A stretch of DNA of 50,127 bases, from NCBI GenBank assembly GCA_019747705.1, contig JAIEQM010000008.1, positions 1 to 50,127 on the forward strand, in the 5' to 3' direction. Positions within the stretch are counted from its first letter, which is position 1. Each line of letters opens with the position of its first letter. The position numbers and the translations under genes are program-made. The notes below the pieces were generated by a model, which worked only from the letters and a program-made list of their open reading frames with translations, made no database searches and was not told the DNA's origin. The stretch is from Chitinophagaceae bacterium. GTDB taxonomy: Bacteria > Bacteroidota > Bacteroidia > Chitinophagales > Chitinophagaceae. Shown piece by piece: positions 9,070-18,280 of the stretch.

Positions 9070-9348
9070 TTAAGCTGGTAATAAAACCATAAGATCCATA
9101 ATGCAATCTGCTACTGCAATATCTGCCGCAAGTTGAGTATCACGACATGCACTGCAAGTGATTGTAACCTCATTTCTTACAATGTTGGCAGAACTGCAAA
9201 ACTGTAAAAAACTCGATTCAATTTTACTCTGGATACCAGATTTTACAATAGCACTTGGCACCACAACGTTTGATAATTGTTCTGAGCCTGAAGCGTAAAT
9301 TGCCAGCGAAAAGAGTGAGAACAATGAAAACAGAAATAACTTTTTCAT
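9070..9348 (-). CDS. small exported cysteine-containing protein
   Basis: A 92-residue protein with a clear signal peptide (MKKLFLFSLFSLFSLAIYA, cleavage after ASG or nearby). The mature part is about 70 residues and has four cysteines (LQFCSS, TITCSACRD, VADCIM). The arrangement suggests disulfides or metal binding but matches no family I know. It is 45 bp upstream of the GLPGLI gene on the same strand, and the receptor follows, so it is likely the first gene of a three-gene set. It might be a secreted substrate or companion of the GLPGLI/receptor pair; that is inference only. Confidence 0.75.
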   Translation of the reverse strand: MKKLFLFSLFSLFSLAIYASGSEQLSNVVVPSAIVKSGIQSKIESSFLQFCSSANIVRNEVTITCSACRDTQLAADIAVADCIMDLMVLLPA

Positions 9349-9456
9349 AAAAGAAAGTTTAGTGTTAAAAAATGTTTAGCAAGCTAAAGTGAAAAAAAAA
9401 AAAATGAATCCGCCAAATATTTTTAAAGTATTCTTAAAAGCTATAAATGTTATATC

Positions 9457-10083
9457 CTACCCTAAATCCACCAACCCCACTTCATACACACCGCTAAACA
9501 AATACACCGCTCCTGTTTTTATATCAATAGCTTTATGCCGTTTCCGCAGCTTCTCCCCTTTTTTGAAAACACGCCCGTCTTTTAACTGAAATAACTGCCC
9601 TGTTTGCAGTTCTTCCACCAGCACTTCACCTTCCCTGCGTTGATCGTATTGTTTCAGCACACGTATCAAATGTTCTTCACCGCAACTGGTGGCCGATGGA
9701 TTTTGAATGGACTTCAGCAATGCCTTCTCCACATCAGCCGGAAAAACTTTTTTTAACAGAAACTGCGCCAGTATCCTGCTGTATTCATTCTTCCATTCTT
9801 TACCATGGGGTGCAATACTATTGCCATAAATTTCAAACGTGAGCAGGTGTGCAATTTCATGCAGCAGGGTTACCAAAAATGAATAAGGGTTGAGGTTACC
9901 ATTTACACTGATGCGGTGATTTTTCCGATCAACTGCATGGCGGTAATCGCCCAGCACACTGTTGCGCTCTCTTGTAATGGTTAAATGAATTTTGTATTCA
10001 TGAAGGTATTGCAGTACCGGCTCCAGCGCTTCCCGTGGTATATAAGCCGCCAATGCATGTAAAGGAACTTCCTTCTTACTCAT
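9457..10083 (-). CDS. SprT-like zinc metalloprotein
   Basis: A 208-residue SprT/Spartan-type domain protein. The HExxH zinc site is HEIAH at residues 75-79, followed by HGKEWKNEY, which places the third ligand typical of the family. A CGEEHLIRVLKQYDQRR zinc-ribbon-like part follows, with fewer cysteines than usual. Eukaryotic relatives are DNA-protein crosslink proteases; the bacterial role is unproven. The start at 10083 overlaps the stop of the upstream membrane protein by 4 bp, so it is translationally coupled as the last gene of the bactofilin/AtpZ operon. Confidence 0.88.
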   Translation of the reverse strand: MSKKEVPLHALAAYIPREALEPVLQYLHEYKIHLTITRERNSVLGDYRHAVDRKNHRISVNGNLNPYSFLVTLLHEIAHLLTFEIYGNSIAPHGKEWKNEYSRILAQFLLKKVFPADVEKALLKSIQNPSATSCGEEHLIRVLKQYDQRREGEVLVEELQTGQLFQLKDGRVFKKGEKLRKRHKAIDIKTGAVYLFSGVYEVGLVDLG

Positions 10084-10475
10084 GATTGTTTTTTCTCTTT
10101 CAGCAAACGGAACACCTGGCGTATTTCAACAATGGTATAAAGAATATATAAACCCATGCAGATAAACAGCCCGGCTTTGTTTACATTTTTCTTTGCCACC
10201 AAAATATAAACAGCCGCTGCAATGGCACATACAAACATTTTTACCAGCAGCGAGCCATACACACTTCTTAAAAATACCTGTACATTTTTGTGAAGAAACC
10301 CTGTAATATGAAAGTAGAGTGATGCGATAAAAACGAGGAATAAAATGATATTACCAACACTCACCACATCGGCATCAATTCCTTTTTGTTCAATAAAATT
10401 TCTGAAAAGATTGGTAAGAGATAATGCCGCAACAAACAAACCCAGTAACGGCAAATAAAAACGCTTTGTATTCAT
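10080..10475 (-). CDS. four-helix membrane protein, AtpI-like position
   Basis: A 131-residue integral membrane protein with four predicted helices (from about residue 7, 42, 72 and 100) and a basic C-terminus (RLLKEKKQS). Sequence alone does not give a family. Its position directly after an AtpZ gene, with overlapping start and stop, and its size suggest the uncharacterised protein that accompanies ATP synthase assembly genes in Bacteroidota. The usual next gene atpB is not here; the SprT-like gene follows instead. It may help assemble or supply ions to the F-type ATP synthase. Confidence 0.75.
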   Translation of the reverse strand: MNTKRFYLPLLGLFVAALSLTNLFRNFIEQKGIDADVVSVGNIILFLVFIASLYFHITGFLHKNVQVFLRSVYGSLLVKMFVCAIAAAVYILVAKKNVNKAGLFICMGLYILYTIVEIRQVFRLLKEKKQS

Positions 10476-10708
10476 TTCTTCCGTGATGTGTCTTTAATAA
10501 TTTTCACAAACATAGCTATTAAAAACACAAGAGGAACTGCCCATATAAAAACGGGGAAAGAAATGTGCACCCAGCGGTCGAGTTGCCCGCCCAAAAAAAC
10601 ACCCAGTGCCGGGGCTGCCATCAGTTGAAACGCCAGCCCGGCATATTCCATTAAATAAGAACTGTTTGTTCGGCTGTTTTTTTTATTACTGGTCGCTGGC
10701 TGCGGCAT
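10472..10708 (-). CDS. AtpZ/AtpI family protein
   Basis: A 78-residue protein with two transmembrane helices and the family pattern YAGLAFQLMAAPALGVFLGG in helix 1, then LDRWVHISFPVF and a second helix ending in a basic tail. AtpZ/AtpI proteins are encoded next to ATP synthase operons and are linked to c-ring assembly or magnesium/calcium transport. The gene overlaps the bactofilin stop by 23 bp and its own stop overlaps the next start by 4 bp, so it is tightly coupled. No ATP synthase subunits are in the window. Confidence 0.85.
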   Translation of the reverse strand: MPQPATSNKKNSRTNSSYLMEYAGLAFQLMAAPALGVFLGGQLDRWVHISFPVFIWAVPLVFLIAMFVKIIKDTSRKK

Positions 10709-11105
10709 TCACCATTTCGTTTTTGATAGCCACCACATTGGCGCCGGTATTACCCATATGGCATTCACCGTTAAAGGATGCAGTGGCATCTACCTGCAAC
10801 TGCCCGGTGTAAATATTGCCATTCACCTCACAAGTGCCTTTAAGGTATAGCAAATCAGCTATACGCACATTACCGTTAATTTGACCCAGCACTTCGGCAG
10901 TATTGGCATGTACATCGCCTTTAATTTGTCCGCCGGGACCCACCAGTACTTTTGACGTGGTAGTAAGATTGCCCACTAATATTCCATCCACTCTTATATC
11001 GCCTTTGCTTTCAATGTTACCGTTAATTTCAGTACCACTTGCAATAATGGTGGCAAGCCCTGTTGCAGTTTCTTTGGAGGAGTTGTTGGATTTGTTTGTA
11101 AACAT
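10686..11105 (-). CDS. bactofilin (polymer-forming cytoskeletal protein)
   Basis: A 139-residue bactofilin. The core from about residue 18 to 118 is a right-handed beta-helix made of repeating short strands, seen as IDGNI/VDGIL/VEGNV-like turns: ISGTEINGNIESKGDIRVDG, then LVGPGGQIKGDV, EVLGQINGNVRIAD and LKGTCEVNGNIYTG. Such proteins self-assemble without nucleotides and organise cell-wall enzymes. The N- and C-terminal tails are disordered, as usual. The gene lies 11 bp after a membrane coiled-coil gene and overlaps AtpZ, indicating one operon of at least five genes. Confidence 0.95.
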   Translation of the reverse strand: MFTNKSNNSSKETATGLATIIASGTEINGNIESKGDIRVDGILVGNLTTTSKVLVGPGGQIKGDVHANTAEVLGQINGNVRIADLLYLKGTCEVNGNIYTGQLQVDATASFNGECHMGNTGANVVAIKNEMVNAAASDQ

Positions 11106-11116
11106 ATACGGCTGTT

Positions 11117-11515
11117 TTATTGTGTTGATTTTTCTATTTCAGGTATTTTGAGGGTAGCGGTATCAAGCGTTGTTTTTACATCGCCTGACAATACCTTTTT
11201 AAGATTGTCAAGATATTGGTCTTTATATTGCATGGCCCTTTCCAGCGAGTCAATTTTAGTTTTATATAAAATCAGTTCCTTTCTCTGGCTCTGTGTTCCG
11301 TAACCCGGTAAATAATACTTCAGGTTGGTGAAAGTGATCAATGCCACCGTTAAACCCACCAGCAGTACAAAAATGGTGCTGAGCGTTATATACACACTCA
11401 ACCTGCTGAGTTTAAAGGTTACCACCTCCTCATACGTATCATCATTCATCACCACCAGCCGGTAGCGGTTGCGAAGCCTTTTCAACGTTGTATCTGCGTC
11501 AAATAATCGTGCCAT
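11117..11515 (-). CDS. membrane-anchored coiled-coil protein, bactofilin partner candidate
   Basis: A 132-residue protein with a cytoplasmic basic N-terminus (LKRLRNRYRLVVMNDDTYEE), one transmembrane helix at about residues 38-62, and a periplasmic coiled coil (KTKIDSLERAMQYKDQYLDNLKK). The N-terminal block resembles the start of Bacteroidota M23/LytM peptidoglycan peptidases, but no HxxxD or HxH peptidase motif follows and the protein ends early. As it directly precedes the bactofilin gene, it may tether the filament to the membrane. Function inferred from context. Confidence 0.75.
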   Translation of the reverse strand: MARLFDADTTLKRLRNRYRLVVMNDDTYEEVVTFKLSRLSVYITLSTIFVLLVGLTVALITFTNLKYYLPGYGTQSQRKELILYKTKIDSLERAMQYKDQYLDNLKKVLSGDVKTTLDTATLKIPEIEKSTQ

Positions 11516-11665
11516 TGTAATTGCGGATAACTAAATTAAGGGTAAATCATTGCCAAATGTGAAAATCTTTTTTGATTTTTATATGAATTCCTGTTTTTAA
11601 GGGGCGTTAAAATACCATATTAATTAAAAACCTGTAAGCCATTCTTAAAATGCATCCTTTTTTTA

Positions 11666-11696
11666 TTGATATTTCTGCTTATTTAAAATATTTTTG
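11666..11696 (+). promoter_or_regulatory. promoter upstream of the porW/sprE-like gene
   Basis: TTG at 11666-11668, 20 bp spacing, then TATTTTTG at 11689-11696, a perfect -7 TAnnTTTG box. The ATG is 37 bp downstream. Confidence 0.6.
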
Positions 11697-11733
11697 GCCG
11701 AATTGAGTTAATACTAAAAATCAGGGTGTCTGC

Positions 11734-14700
11734 ATGCTTCAATCCCTTGTGTTACAACCAAAATGGATAATCTTTTTGCTGCTTCTGAGCTGTTTTACGG
11801 CTTCAGCACAGCCTGATTATACATTGCCCCTTCACAAACCTGAAAAATATACGGATAAAGAACTCGGTTCTGAAAAAACCGACACCAAAAAATTCACTGT
11901 TCCCCGCAGGCTTTTCCAGGGAATGATTACCCATTACAATTACTACTATAACGCCAACCGGAAGCTGGATGAAATTATGCAGCGGGCCAGGCTGGCACAC
12001 AGGGATGATTTTAATGAGTTGCTTTCGTTCTATAACTGGTCCACCAAAACAACAGCAGGCGATTCAACAGAACTCGATTCCATCTTATACAAAGCTACTG
12101 CCGGCATTGTGCTGCATGATTTGAGAAACAGTTATGTTGACAATCTTTATCAAATCATCGGCAAATCTTATTTCCTCTGGCGAAAGTTTGACAGCGCTTA
12201 CCGCATTTTCCAGTTCATTAATTATAATTTCTTTCCGAAGAATAAAGACGAATATATAATTGTGGTAGGTTCCAACTCGCATTCCACTAACGGAACATTA
12301 AACCTTGCAACAAAAGAAAATAAAAATATTGTTCACCGTGCTTTTTCTCAACCTCCCAGCCGTAATGAAGCGTTGTTCTGGCTGGCCAAAACTTATGCTG
12401 AAGACAGTTTGCTTGATGAATCCTTAAGCTTAACAAGATTACTCAGAAAAGATCAGTTTTTTCCTGAACGCCTTCACAGCCAGTTGGATGAAATCAATGC
12501 CTATGTTTTTTATCAGCGGCAGCAATGGGATAGCGCTGCTTATTATTTAAAAGGCTCACTGGTGAATACGGAAAATAAAAGCGAACTGGCAAGATGGGAA
12601 TATTTACTGGGGCAATTGTATTCCCTTTTAAAACAACCGGCAGAAGCCTCTTCTTATTTCAACAAAGCAAAAACACATACTACTGATCCTGTAATGTACA
12701 TCCATGCCCGCATCTATGAATCACAGTTGGTTAAGAATGAAGAAGGCAACAGTATTCAAAAAGCCCTGGATGATTTGGTAAAACTTTCAAAGAAGGAACG
12801 CTTTGATGGATATGAAGATGTATTGTTTTATGCAGCCAGCGGTATGGCTCTGCAGTTAAAAGACACTGCTTTTGCCAAAGCATTACTGCAAAAGAGTACC
12901 AAATACAATACAGAAAATGCTTCGTTAAAAAACAAAGCATTTCTAAAACTGGCCACCATTGCCTATGATCAAAAAGATTATCCATTTGCCGCTGCCTGTT
13001 ATGACAGTTTGAATTTGCAGGATGAAGCGCTTGCATCACAATCCGCTCAGCTTGAATTAAGGAAAACTGTTTTGAATGAACTGGTGAAAAACATCAATAC
13101 CGTAAAGCGGCAGGACAGTCTGCAAACCGTTGCAAAAATGCCGGAGAAAGAAATGGAAGCTTATCTTAAAGCGCTGGTTAAAAAATTAAGAAAGCAACGA
13201 GGGCTGAAAGAAGAAGAAAGCAATTACACAAACCCTGCATTGCTGGTAAATAACCCCAACCAGGAACAACCATCCCTGTTTACAAACACAGGCGGAGCAG
13301 GAAGCGGCTGGTATTTTAATAACAGCAGTGTAAAAGCAAAAGGTTTCAGCGAATTTGTGGCCCGCTGGGGCAAGCGGCCCAATGTAGATAACTGGAGAAG
13401 GATGGGTGCAGTAAATACAACCTTAACAGGTGGCAACCTCAACCCTAACAACCCGGGCGACCCTTCAGGCATCAGAAACGTCAATGGTAATGCTGATAAT
13501 GTTGAAGAAGAGTTAACAGTGGATGGATTAAAAAGCAAATTACCTCTTACAGAAGAGCAGTTAAAAGCTTCCAACAAAGAAATACTGAGCGCATTAATTA
13601 CACAGGGGCAGATCTATAAAAATCAACTGGAAGATTATGAACAGGCTGCCTTAACCTTTGAAGAGATATGGAAGCGGTTTTCTAATTACGAACAGGAAGA
13701 AGAAGTGTTGTTTGAGCTGTTTTATTGTTATAAAAAAGCTGGCAACACTGAAAAGTCAAATTACTTTCAATCACAGCTCAAACAAAAATATCCCGGTGGT
13801 GAAGCAGAAACAAAAATCACTGCTGCTTCAAAACCAAAAGCAGAAGTAAAAGATGCTAAAACGATTGCCTACGAAAAAATTTACAATCTCTTTATTGAAG
13901 GAAATTTTGAAGCAGCCATTGCAGAAAAGAAAATTGCAGATTCAGTATATAAGAAATCTTACTGGACACCACAATTGCTTTATGTGCAGGCATTGTATTA
14001 TATACGGCAGCGGAATGACAGCACTGCTTTACAAACACTTAATGACCTGGAAACAAATTTCCCCGGTACACCTATGGCAGAAAAAGCATCTGTAATGAGA
14101 GATGTAATTACACGCCGTGCTGAAATTGAAGATTATCTTACCAAAACAAATATTGTTCGCCAGCCGGAAGATGCAGTGATCATTCCATTTGATGAAGGCC
14201 CCAAAATAAATAAAGCGGAAGTAACAGATAAAAAAGAAACGGATAATAAAATTGCCATTCAAAACAAACCGGCACAGGTAACGACTATTGAAAAACCAAA
14301 ACCTGTTGTTCAAAAACAGGGCATTGAAAAAGAAGACCGCAATAACGCTAAAATAACAATCGGCAATAAACCTGCTGTTGATACCACACGCATTAAACCA
14401 TTAAAAGATGTTAAAGTGCAGATGGCTTATACGTACGATGATAATGAACCCTACGTTGTACTGATGGTGTTTGAAAAAGTAGATCCTGTTTACATCAGTG
14501 AATCAAAAATTGCTTTTCAGCGTTATAATAATTCCGCACACAATAATGAAAGCCTCCAAATCAATATACATGAAGGCAAACCGGAGGAACTGAGTTGGAT
14601 TGATCTGGGCCCTTACCCCAATATCACTTCCATACTGGGTTATTTTAATGAGCTGAAAGCCAACGCCCGCCAGGTTGTTCCCTGGTTACCGGCAGATAAA

Positions 14701-14808
14701 TACCAGTTCATCGTAATTTCACAAAGCAACCTTGAAATTTTAAAAACCCGCCAGAACCTGGAAGAATACAGGCTTTTCATCCGCCAGTATGTAAAAGATA
14801 AATTTTAA
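11734..14808 (+). CDS. type IX secretion/gliding TPR protein PorW/SprE
   Basis: A 1024-residue periplasmic or lipid-anchored protein needed for type IX secretion in relatives. The N-terminus has a signal with LLLLSCFTASAQ, which could be cut by signal peptidase II at Cys20 or by peptidase I after ASA. The conserved block FTVPRRLFQGMITHYNYYYN near residues 52-71 and LHDLRNSYVDNLYQIIGKSY near 128-147 are PorW/SprE hallmarks. TPR-type helices follow, for example ALFWLAKTYAEDSLLDES and LLGQLYSLLKQPAEASSYF, with more around residue 630-680 and a lysine-rich linker near 840-900. A penicillin-binding protein gene follows on the same strand. Family assignment is strong; essentiality here is inferred. 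Confidence 0.88.
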   Translation: MLQSLVLQPKWIIFLLLLSCFTASAQPDYTLPLHKPEKYTDKELGSEKTDTKKFTVPRRLFQGMITHYNYYYNANRKLDEIMQRARLAHRDDFNELLSFYNWSTKTTAGDSTELDSILYKATAGIVLHDLRNSYVDNLYQIIGKSYFLWRKFDSAYRIFQFINYNFFPKNKDEYIIVVGSNSHSTNGTLNLATKENKNIVHRAFSQPPSRNEALFWLAKTYAEDSLLDESLSLTRLLRKDQFFPERLHSQLDEINAYVFYQRQQWDSAAYYLKGSLVNTENKSELARWEYLLGQLYSLLKQPAEASSYFNKAKTHTTDPVMYIHARIYESQLVKNEEGNSIQKALDDLVKLSKKERFDGYEDVLFYAASGMALQLKDTAFAKALLQKSTKYNTENASLKNKAFLKLATIAYDQKDYPFAAACYDSLNLQDEALASQSAQLELRKTVLNELVKNINTVKRQDSLQTVAKMPEKEMEAYLKALVKKLRKQRGLKEEESNYTNPALLVNNPNQEQPSLFTNTGGAGSGWYFNNSSVKAKGFSEFVARWGKRPNVDNWRRMGAVNTTLTGGNLNPNNPGDPSGIRNVNGNADNVEEELTVDGLKSKLPLTEEQLKASNKEILSALITQGQIYKNQLEDYEQAALTFEEIWKRFSNYEQEEEVLFELFYCYKKAGNTEKSNYFQSQLKQKYPGGEAETKITAASKPKAEVKDAKTIAYEKIYNLFIEGNFEAAIAEKKIADSVYKKSYWTPQLLYVQALYYIRQRNDSTALQTLNDLETNFPGTPMAEKASVMRDVITRRAEIEDYLTKTNIVRQPEDAVIIPFDEGPKINKAEVTDKKETDNKIAIQNKPAQVTTIEKPKPVVQKQGIEKEDRNNAKITIGNKPAVDTTRIKPLKDVKVQMAYTYDDNEPYVVLMVFEKVDPVYISESKIAFQRYNNSAHNNESLQINIHEGKPEELSWIDLGPYPNITSILGYFNELKANARQVVPWLPADKYQFIVISQSNLEILKTRQNLEEYRLFIRQYVKDKF

Positions 14809-14894
14809 GATTTCCACATCAGTTCAAGCGGCGAATTGTTTTAGCTTTGTTGGGCATTGAATTTGCTTTAACTTCTACTTCATATTACAACTAT

Positions 14895-17291
14895 ATGCGT
14901 AAATCAGTTAAGTTCCTGTGGAGGCTGTTTTTTATTGGAGCAGCAGTATTCCTCATTGTAATCCTGCTGGCCAATTTTGGTGTATTTGGCAAAATGCCAT
15001 CGCTTCAGGATCTTGAAAATCCCTCTGCTTCTTTAGCCAGTGAAGTAATTGCAAGCGATGGCACCACCATGGGTAAATTTTACCTGCAGGACAGAAGCAA
15101 TGTGGAGTTTAAAGACATTTCAAAAAATGCAGTGAATGCACTGGTAGCAACAGAAGATGAACGTTTTTACTCACATTCAGGTATTGATGGCATTGCACTT
15201 GCAAGAGCAGTAGTAAGATTGGGCCGTGATGGTGGCGGCAGTACCATTACCCAGCAGCTTGCCAAAAATTTATTTACCAATTATTCCAGTTTTGCACCAT
15301 TCCGTGTGCTTCAAAAAATTAAAGAATGGATCATTGCTGTAAAGCTGGAACGCAATTTTACAAAGGATGAAATTATTGCACTGTACCTTAACACCGTTCC
15401 TTTTGGTGATAATGTGTATGGCATCCGCAATGCCTCCAAAACTTTTTTTCAGAAAGAACCAGCCTTACTCTCAGTAAACGAAGCAGCAGTACTCATAGGC
15501 ATGCTTAAAGGAAATACCATTTATAACCCCCGCCGTGATGCAAGACGTTCGCAAATGCGCCGCAATGTGGTAATAGACCAGATGGTAAAAAACAATTTTA
15601 TTGTACCAGCAGAAGCAGAAAAAATAAAAGCGCAACCCATACCGCTCAACTACAAAAAGCTGGATGAAAGTACCGGCCTTGCCCCTTACTTCCGTGATGT
15701 GGTACGTGATTATATGAAGAAATGGTGTAAGAATCATAAAAAAGCGAATGGTGATGCATATAATCTGTACCAGGATGGTCTTAAAATTTATACCACCATC
15801 AACCCCCGTATGCAATTGTATGCTGAAGAAGCAGTGGCCAAACACCTTGGCGCATTGCAAAAAAATTACTGGACACTTCCCTGGATCAAAAACAACAGTA
15901 TCTGGAAAGGCCATGAAAAAATACTGGAGCGGGCTATGCAGGAAAGCGACCGCTGGAAGAATATGGAAGCAGAAGGTATCAGCGCTGATGAAATCAAAAA
16001 ATCATTTTATGTAAAAACCAAAATGAAAGTATTTGTGTGGAATAACAAAAGAGAAACAGATACCATCATGACGCCGTTTGATTCACTCCGTTATCATAAA
16101 ATGATTATTCAAACCGGGTTCATGTGTATGGATCCGTTTACAGGTGAAGTAAAAGCATGGGTGGGTGGTGTTAACTTCAAAACATTCAAATACGATCACG
16201 TTAACATCAATACCAAACGCCAGGTAGGTTCCACCTTTAAACCTATATTATATTCTTATGCCGTTGAGAATGGTTTTACACCTGAAACACCCTTACCCAG
16301 CGGACCCATTAATTTAGGCGGAAAAATTATTACGGGAAGCGGTGGGCCTATGGCTGTTTGCCTGGCTTATTCCAAAAACCCCGGCGCCGCTTATTTAATG
16401 AACCAGTTTGGCGTAAAACCTGTTATCACATTTGCACAAAGTGCTGGTATTAAAAGTAAACTGCAACCTTACCCGTCCCTGGCATTAGGCGCTGCGGAAA
16501 TAAGTGTGATTGAAATGCTGCAGGCCTATACCATGTTCCCAACAAACGGAATGAACACAGAACCGATTTTTATTACACGCATTGAAGACCGCAATGGAAA
16601 CATCCTGGAAACCTATGCACCGCAGCAGAAAATGGTGATGAGTGAAGCAGGCGCCTTTACCATGTGCAAAATGATGCGTGGTGTTGTAGATTTTGGTACA
16701 GGCAGGCGTTTACGTGGCATGGGGCTGAGCGGTGAAATTGCAGGTAAAACAGGTACCACCAATGATAACACTGATACATGGTTTATTGGTTATACACCTC
16801 AATTACTTGCAGGCGGCTGGGTTGGTTGTGATGATCCTTTTTTAAAAATGGTGGGTGAAGGTAACCGCACTGCACTACCCATCTGGGGTTATTTTATGAA
16901 CAGTGTGCAGAACGATAAATCACTTGCCATTTCAAAAGATGCAGTATTTGTGCAGCCGGAAAGCATGAAAGTAGAAAGCTTTATGGACTTTGAAAATTTT
17001 GCAGATAAATACCGTAATGAACCTGATGCTGAAAACCCCGATGCAGGCAGCGGTACATCATCAGACTTTAATGAAATGCAGTTGACTCCTGAGCAAAACA
17101 TAGGGCCTGAATCCCAGCTTAATACGGAAGAACAAAAAGTATTGCAGGAAGTAAAGAAAGAACCTGTAAAACCTGAAGAGAAAAAACCTGCAGAACAAAA
17201 ACCGCAGGAAAACAAAGAACCCAAAGAAAAGAAATCCATCTTTAATATTTTCAAGAAGAAGAAACCTGATCCCAAGCCATCGGGGAATTAA
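14895..17291 (+). CDS. class A penicillin-binding protein (transglycosylase/transpeptidase)
   Basis: Bifunctional peptidoglycan synthase of about 798 residues. One transmembrane helix lies near residues 8-30. The GT51 domain carries ATEDERFYSHSGID with the catalytic Glu near residue 87, plus GGSTITQQLAKNLF. The transpeptidase domain has GSTFKP (active Ser near 446), SKNPGA and KTGTT near 618. The C-terminus is a lysine/glutamate/proline-rich tail of about 80 residues. I start at the ATG at 14895, since MRKSVKFLWRLFF gives the cytoplasmic anchor; a longer reading from 14847 lacks this logic. A clean terminator lies 16 bp after the stop. Confidence 0.96.
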   Translation: MRKSVKFLWRLFFIGAAVFLIVILLANFGVFGKMPSLQDLENPSASLASEVIASDGTTMGKFYLQDRSNVEFKDISKNAVNALVATEDERFYSHSGIDGIALARAVVRLGRDGGGSTITQQLAKNLFTNYSSFAPFRVLQKIKEWIIAVKLERNFTKDEIIALYLNTVPFGDNVYGIRNASKTFFQKEPALLSVNEAAVLIGMLKGNTIYNPRRDARRSQMRRNVVIDQMVKNNFIVPAEAEKIKAQPIPLNYKKLDESTGLAPYFRDVVRDYMKKWCKNHKKANGDAYNLYQDGLKIYTTINPRMQLYAEEAVAKHLGALQKNYWTLPWIKNNSIWKGHEKILERAMQESDRWKNMEAEGISADEIKKSFYVKTKMKVFVWNNKRETDTIMTPFDSLRYHKMIIQTGFMCMDPFTGEVKAWVGGVNFKTFKYDHVNINTKRQVGSTFKPILYSYAVENGFTPETPLPSGPINLGGKIITGSGGPMAVCLAYSKNPGAAYLMNQFGVKPVITFAQSAGIKSKLQPYPSLALGAAEISVIEMLQAYTMFPTNGMNTEPIFITRIEDRNGNILETYAPQQKMVMSEAGAFTMCKMMRGVVDFGTGRRLRGMGLSGEIAGKTGTTNDNTDTWFIGYTPQLLAGGWVGCDDPFLKMVGEGNRTALPIWGYFMNSVQNDKSLAISKDAVFVQPESMKVESFMDFENFADKYRNEPDAENPDAGSGTSSDFNEMQLTPEQNIGPESQLNTEEQKVLQEVKKEPVKPEEKKPAEQKPQENKEPKEKKSIFNIFKKKKPDPKPSGN

Positions 17292-17306
17292 CAAAACGCA
17301 TAAAGC

Positions 17307-17332
17307 CTGCAATGAGTGATTGCAGTTTTTTT
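17307..17332 (+). terminator. intrinsic terminator after the penicillin-binding protein gene
   Basis: CTGCAAT, loop GAGTG, ATTGCAG, then seven T. It overlaps the last codons of the convergent interrupted gene by 2 bp. Confidence 0.88.
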
Positions 17333-18092
17333 ATTTCCCAAACCTTCTTCCAATGAGCAGTTTAAAAATACGCTGATTCGAGCCCGGCGTTAAGCCAAAC
17401 AAAAAACCGGTATTCAGTTCCCATTTGGGATCCGTATATAAATCAAACATGGGTCCGATTAAATGTTCCTGCGCATCAAATGAAGGAATTTTTTGAAAGG
17501 TGCCAATACCTGTGTAGTATTCAAACCCCACACCAAATTTTTGTTTGATGGAATAAACGGTTTTTAATTGTGGCGATAAAACCCATTGCTTACCGGGACC
17601 TGTCAAAATAAAATTGATATCAGGGTTAAAAGAAACATACCAGTTCTTCATTGTTTTATCAATGATGGGCCTGATTTCTCCCTGCCAGAAAAAGGAAGCG
17701 TTTACATTGGGTCTGAAAAAACCAAACTCTACTGATAAACTTGTACCAAAAGGCCATTTCCAGCCCTGCGGCACCATCACCCTCGGTCATATTTGATTGC
17801 CCGGGTATTCATATCCGCCATTGGGGTTTTTGCCGGTAAATGTATAAAAAACAAGCTCCCATTTTTTAGCAATACCTGTTGTTATTTCCAGGGTTTCATT
17901 TAACCACCTTGCATCTTTGGAATTGCTTATTGCCTGTATTCCTTTAAAAGTGTAGTTGCTGTGCAATTCAACAATTGTTCTTTTATGTCCTATTGTGGGA
18001 GAAGCATATACCTGTATTTCATTATCGGCCCGGGCATTTAAATTCTTATGAAAAAATAAAAGCAGCAGGAGCGATACAGCAATCTTTTTCAT
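17331..18092 (-). pseudogene. exported protein gene interrupted by an in-frame TGA
   Basis: One continuous frame of about 253 codons is split by a single TGA at 17787-17789. The front part (start 18092) has a signal peptide MKKIAVSLLLLLFFHKNLNA and ends YEYPGNQI; directly after the stop the same frame continues PRVMVPQGWKWPFGTSLSVE, which reads as the natural continuation. A CGA (Arg) to TGA change would explain it. The protein appears to be a beta-rich outer-membrane type protein, with LEITTGIAKKWELVFYTFTG and a C-terminal ending IFKLLIGRRFGK. No family is recognised. The second half could only be translated from a GTG or ATG restart at 17780. Possible real decay, readthrough or sequence error. 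Confidence 0.8.
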
Positions 18093-18144
18093 TCCAGAAA
18101 CGGTTGGTTGACTTAATGCTTTTTCTATTACTTATCATCAAAAA

Positions 18145-18258
18145 AAAGAGGCTGTCTCAAAAGTAAAATGAAGGCTTTGAGAATCGCATAAACGAAAACT
18201 TTCTCCATCACCTTATCGAATAAAAAGAGGCTGTCTCAGACTTTTGAGACAGCCTCTT
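18145..18258 (-). repeat. 114-bp terminator-like repeat element, copy 2
   Basis: Reverse-oriented copy with perfect 19-bp terminal inverted repeats. Its hairpin end lies 22 bp after the stop of the OmpA/TSP3 gene, in the sense orientation for that transcript, so it probably serves as its terminator. It differs from copy 1 by a single base in the right arm. Confidence 0.95.
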
Positions 18259-18280
18259 TTCTATTTGATGAAATCAAAAA

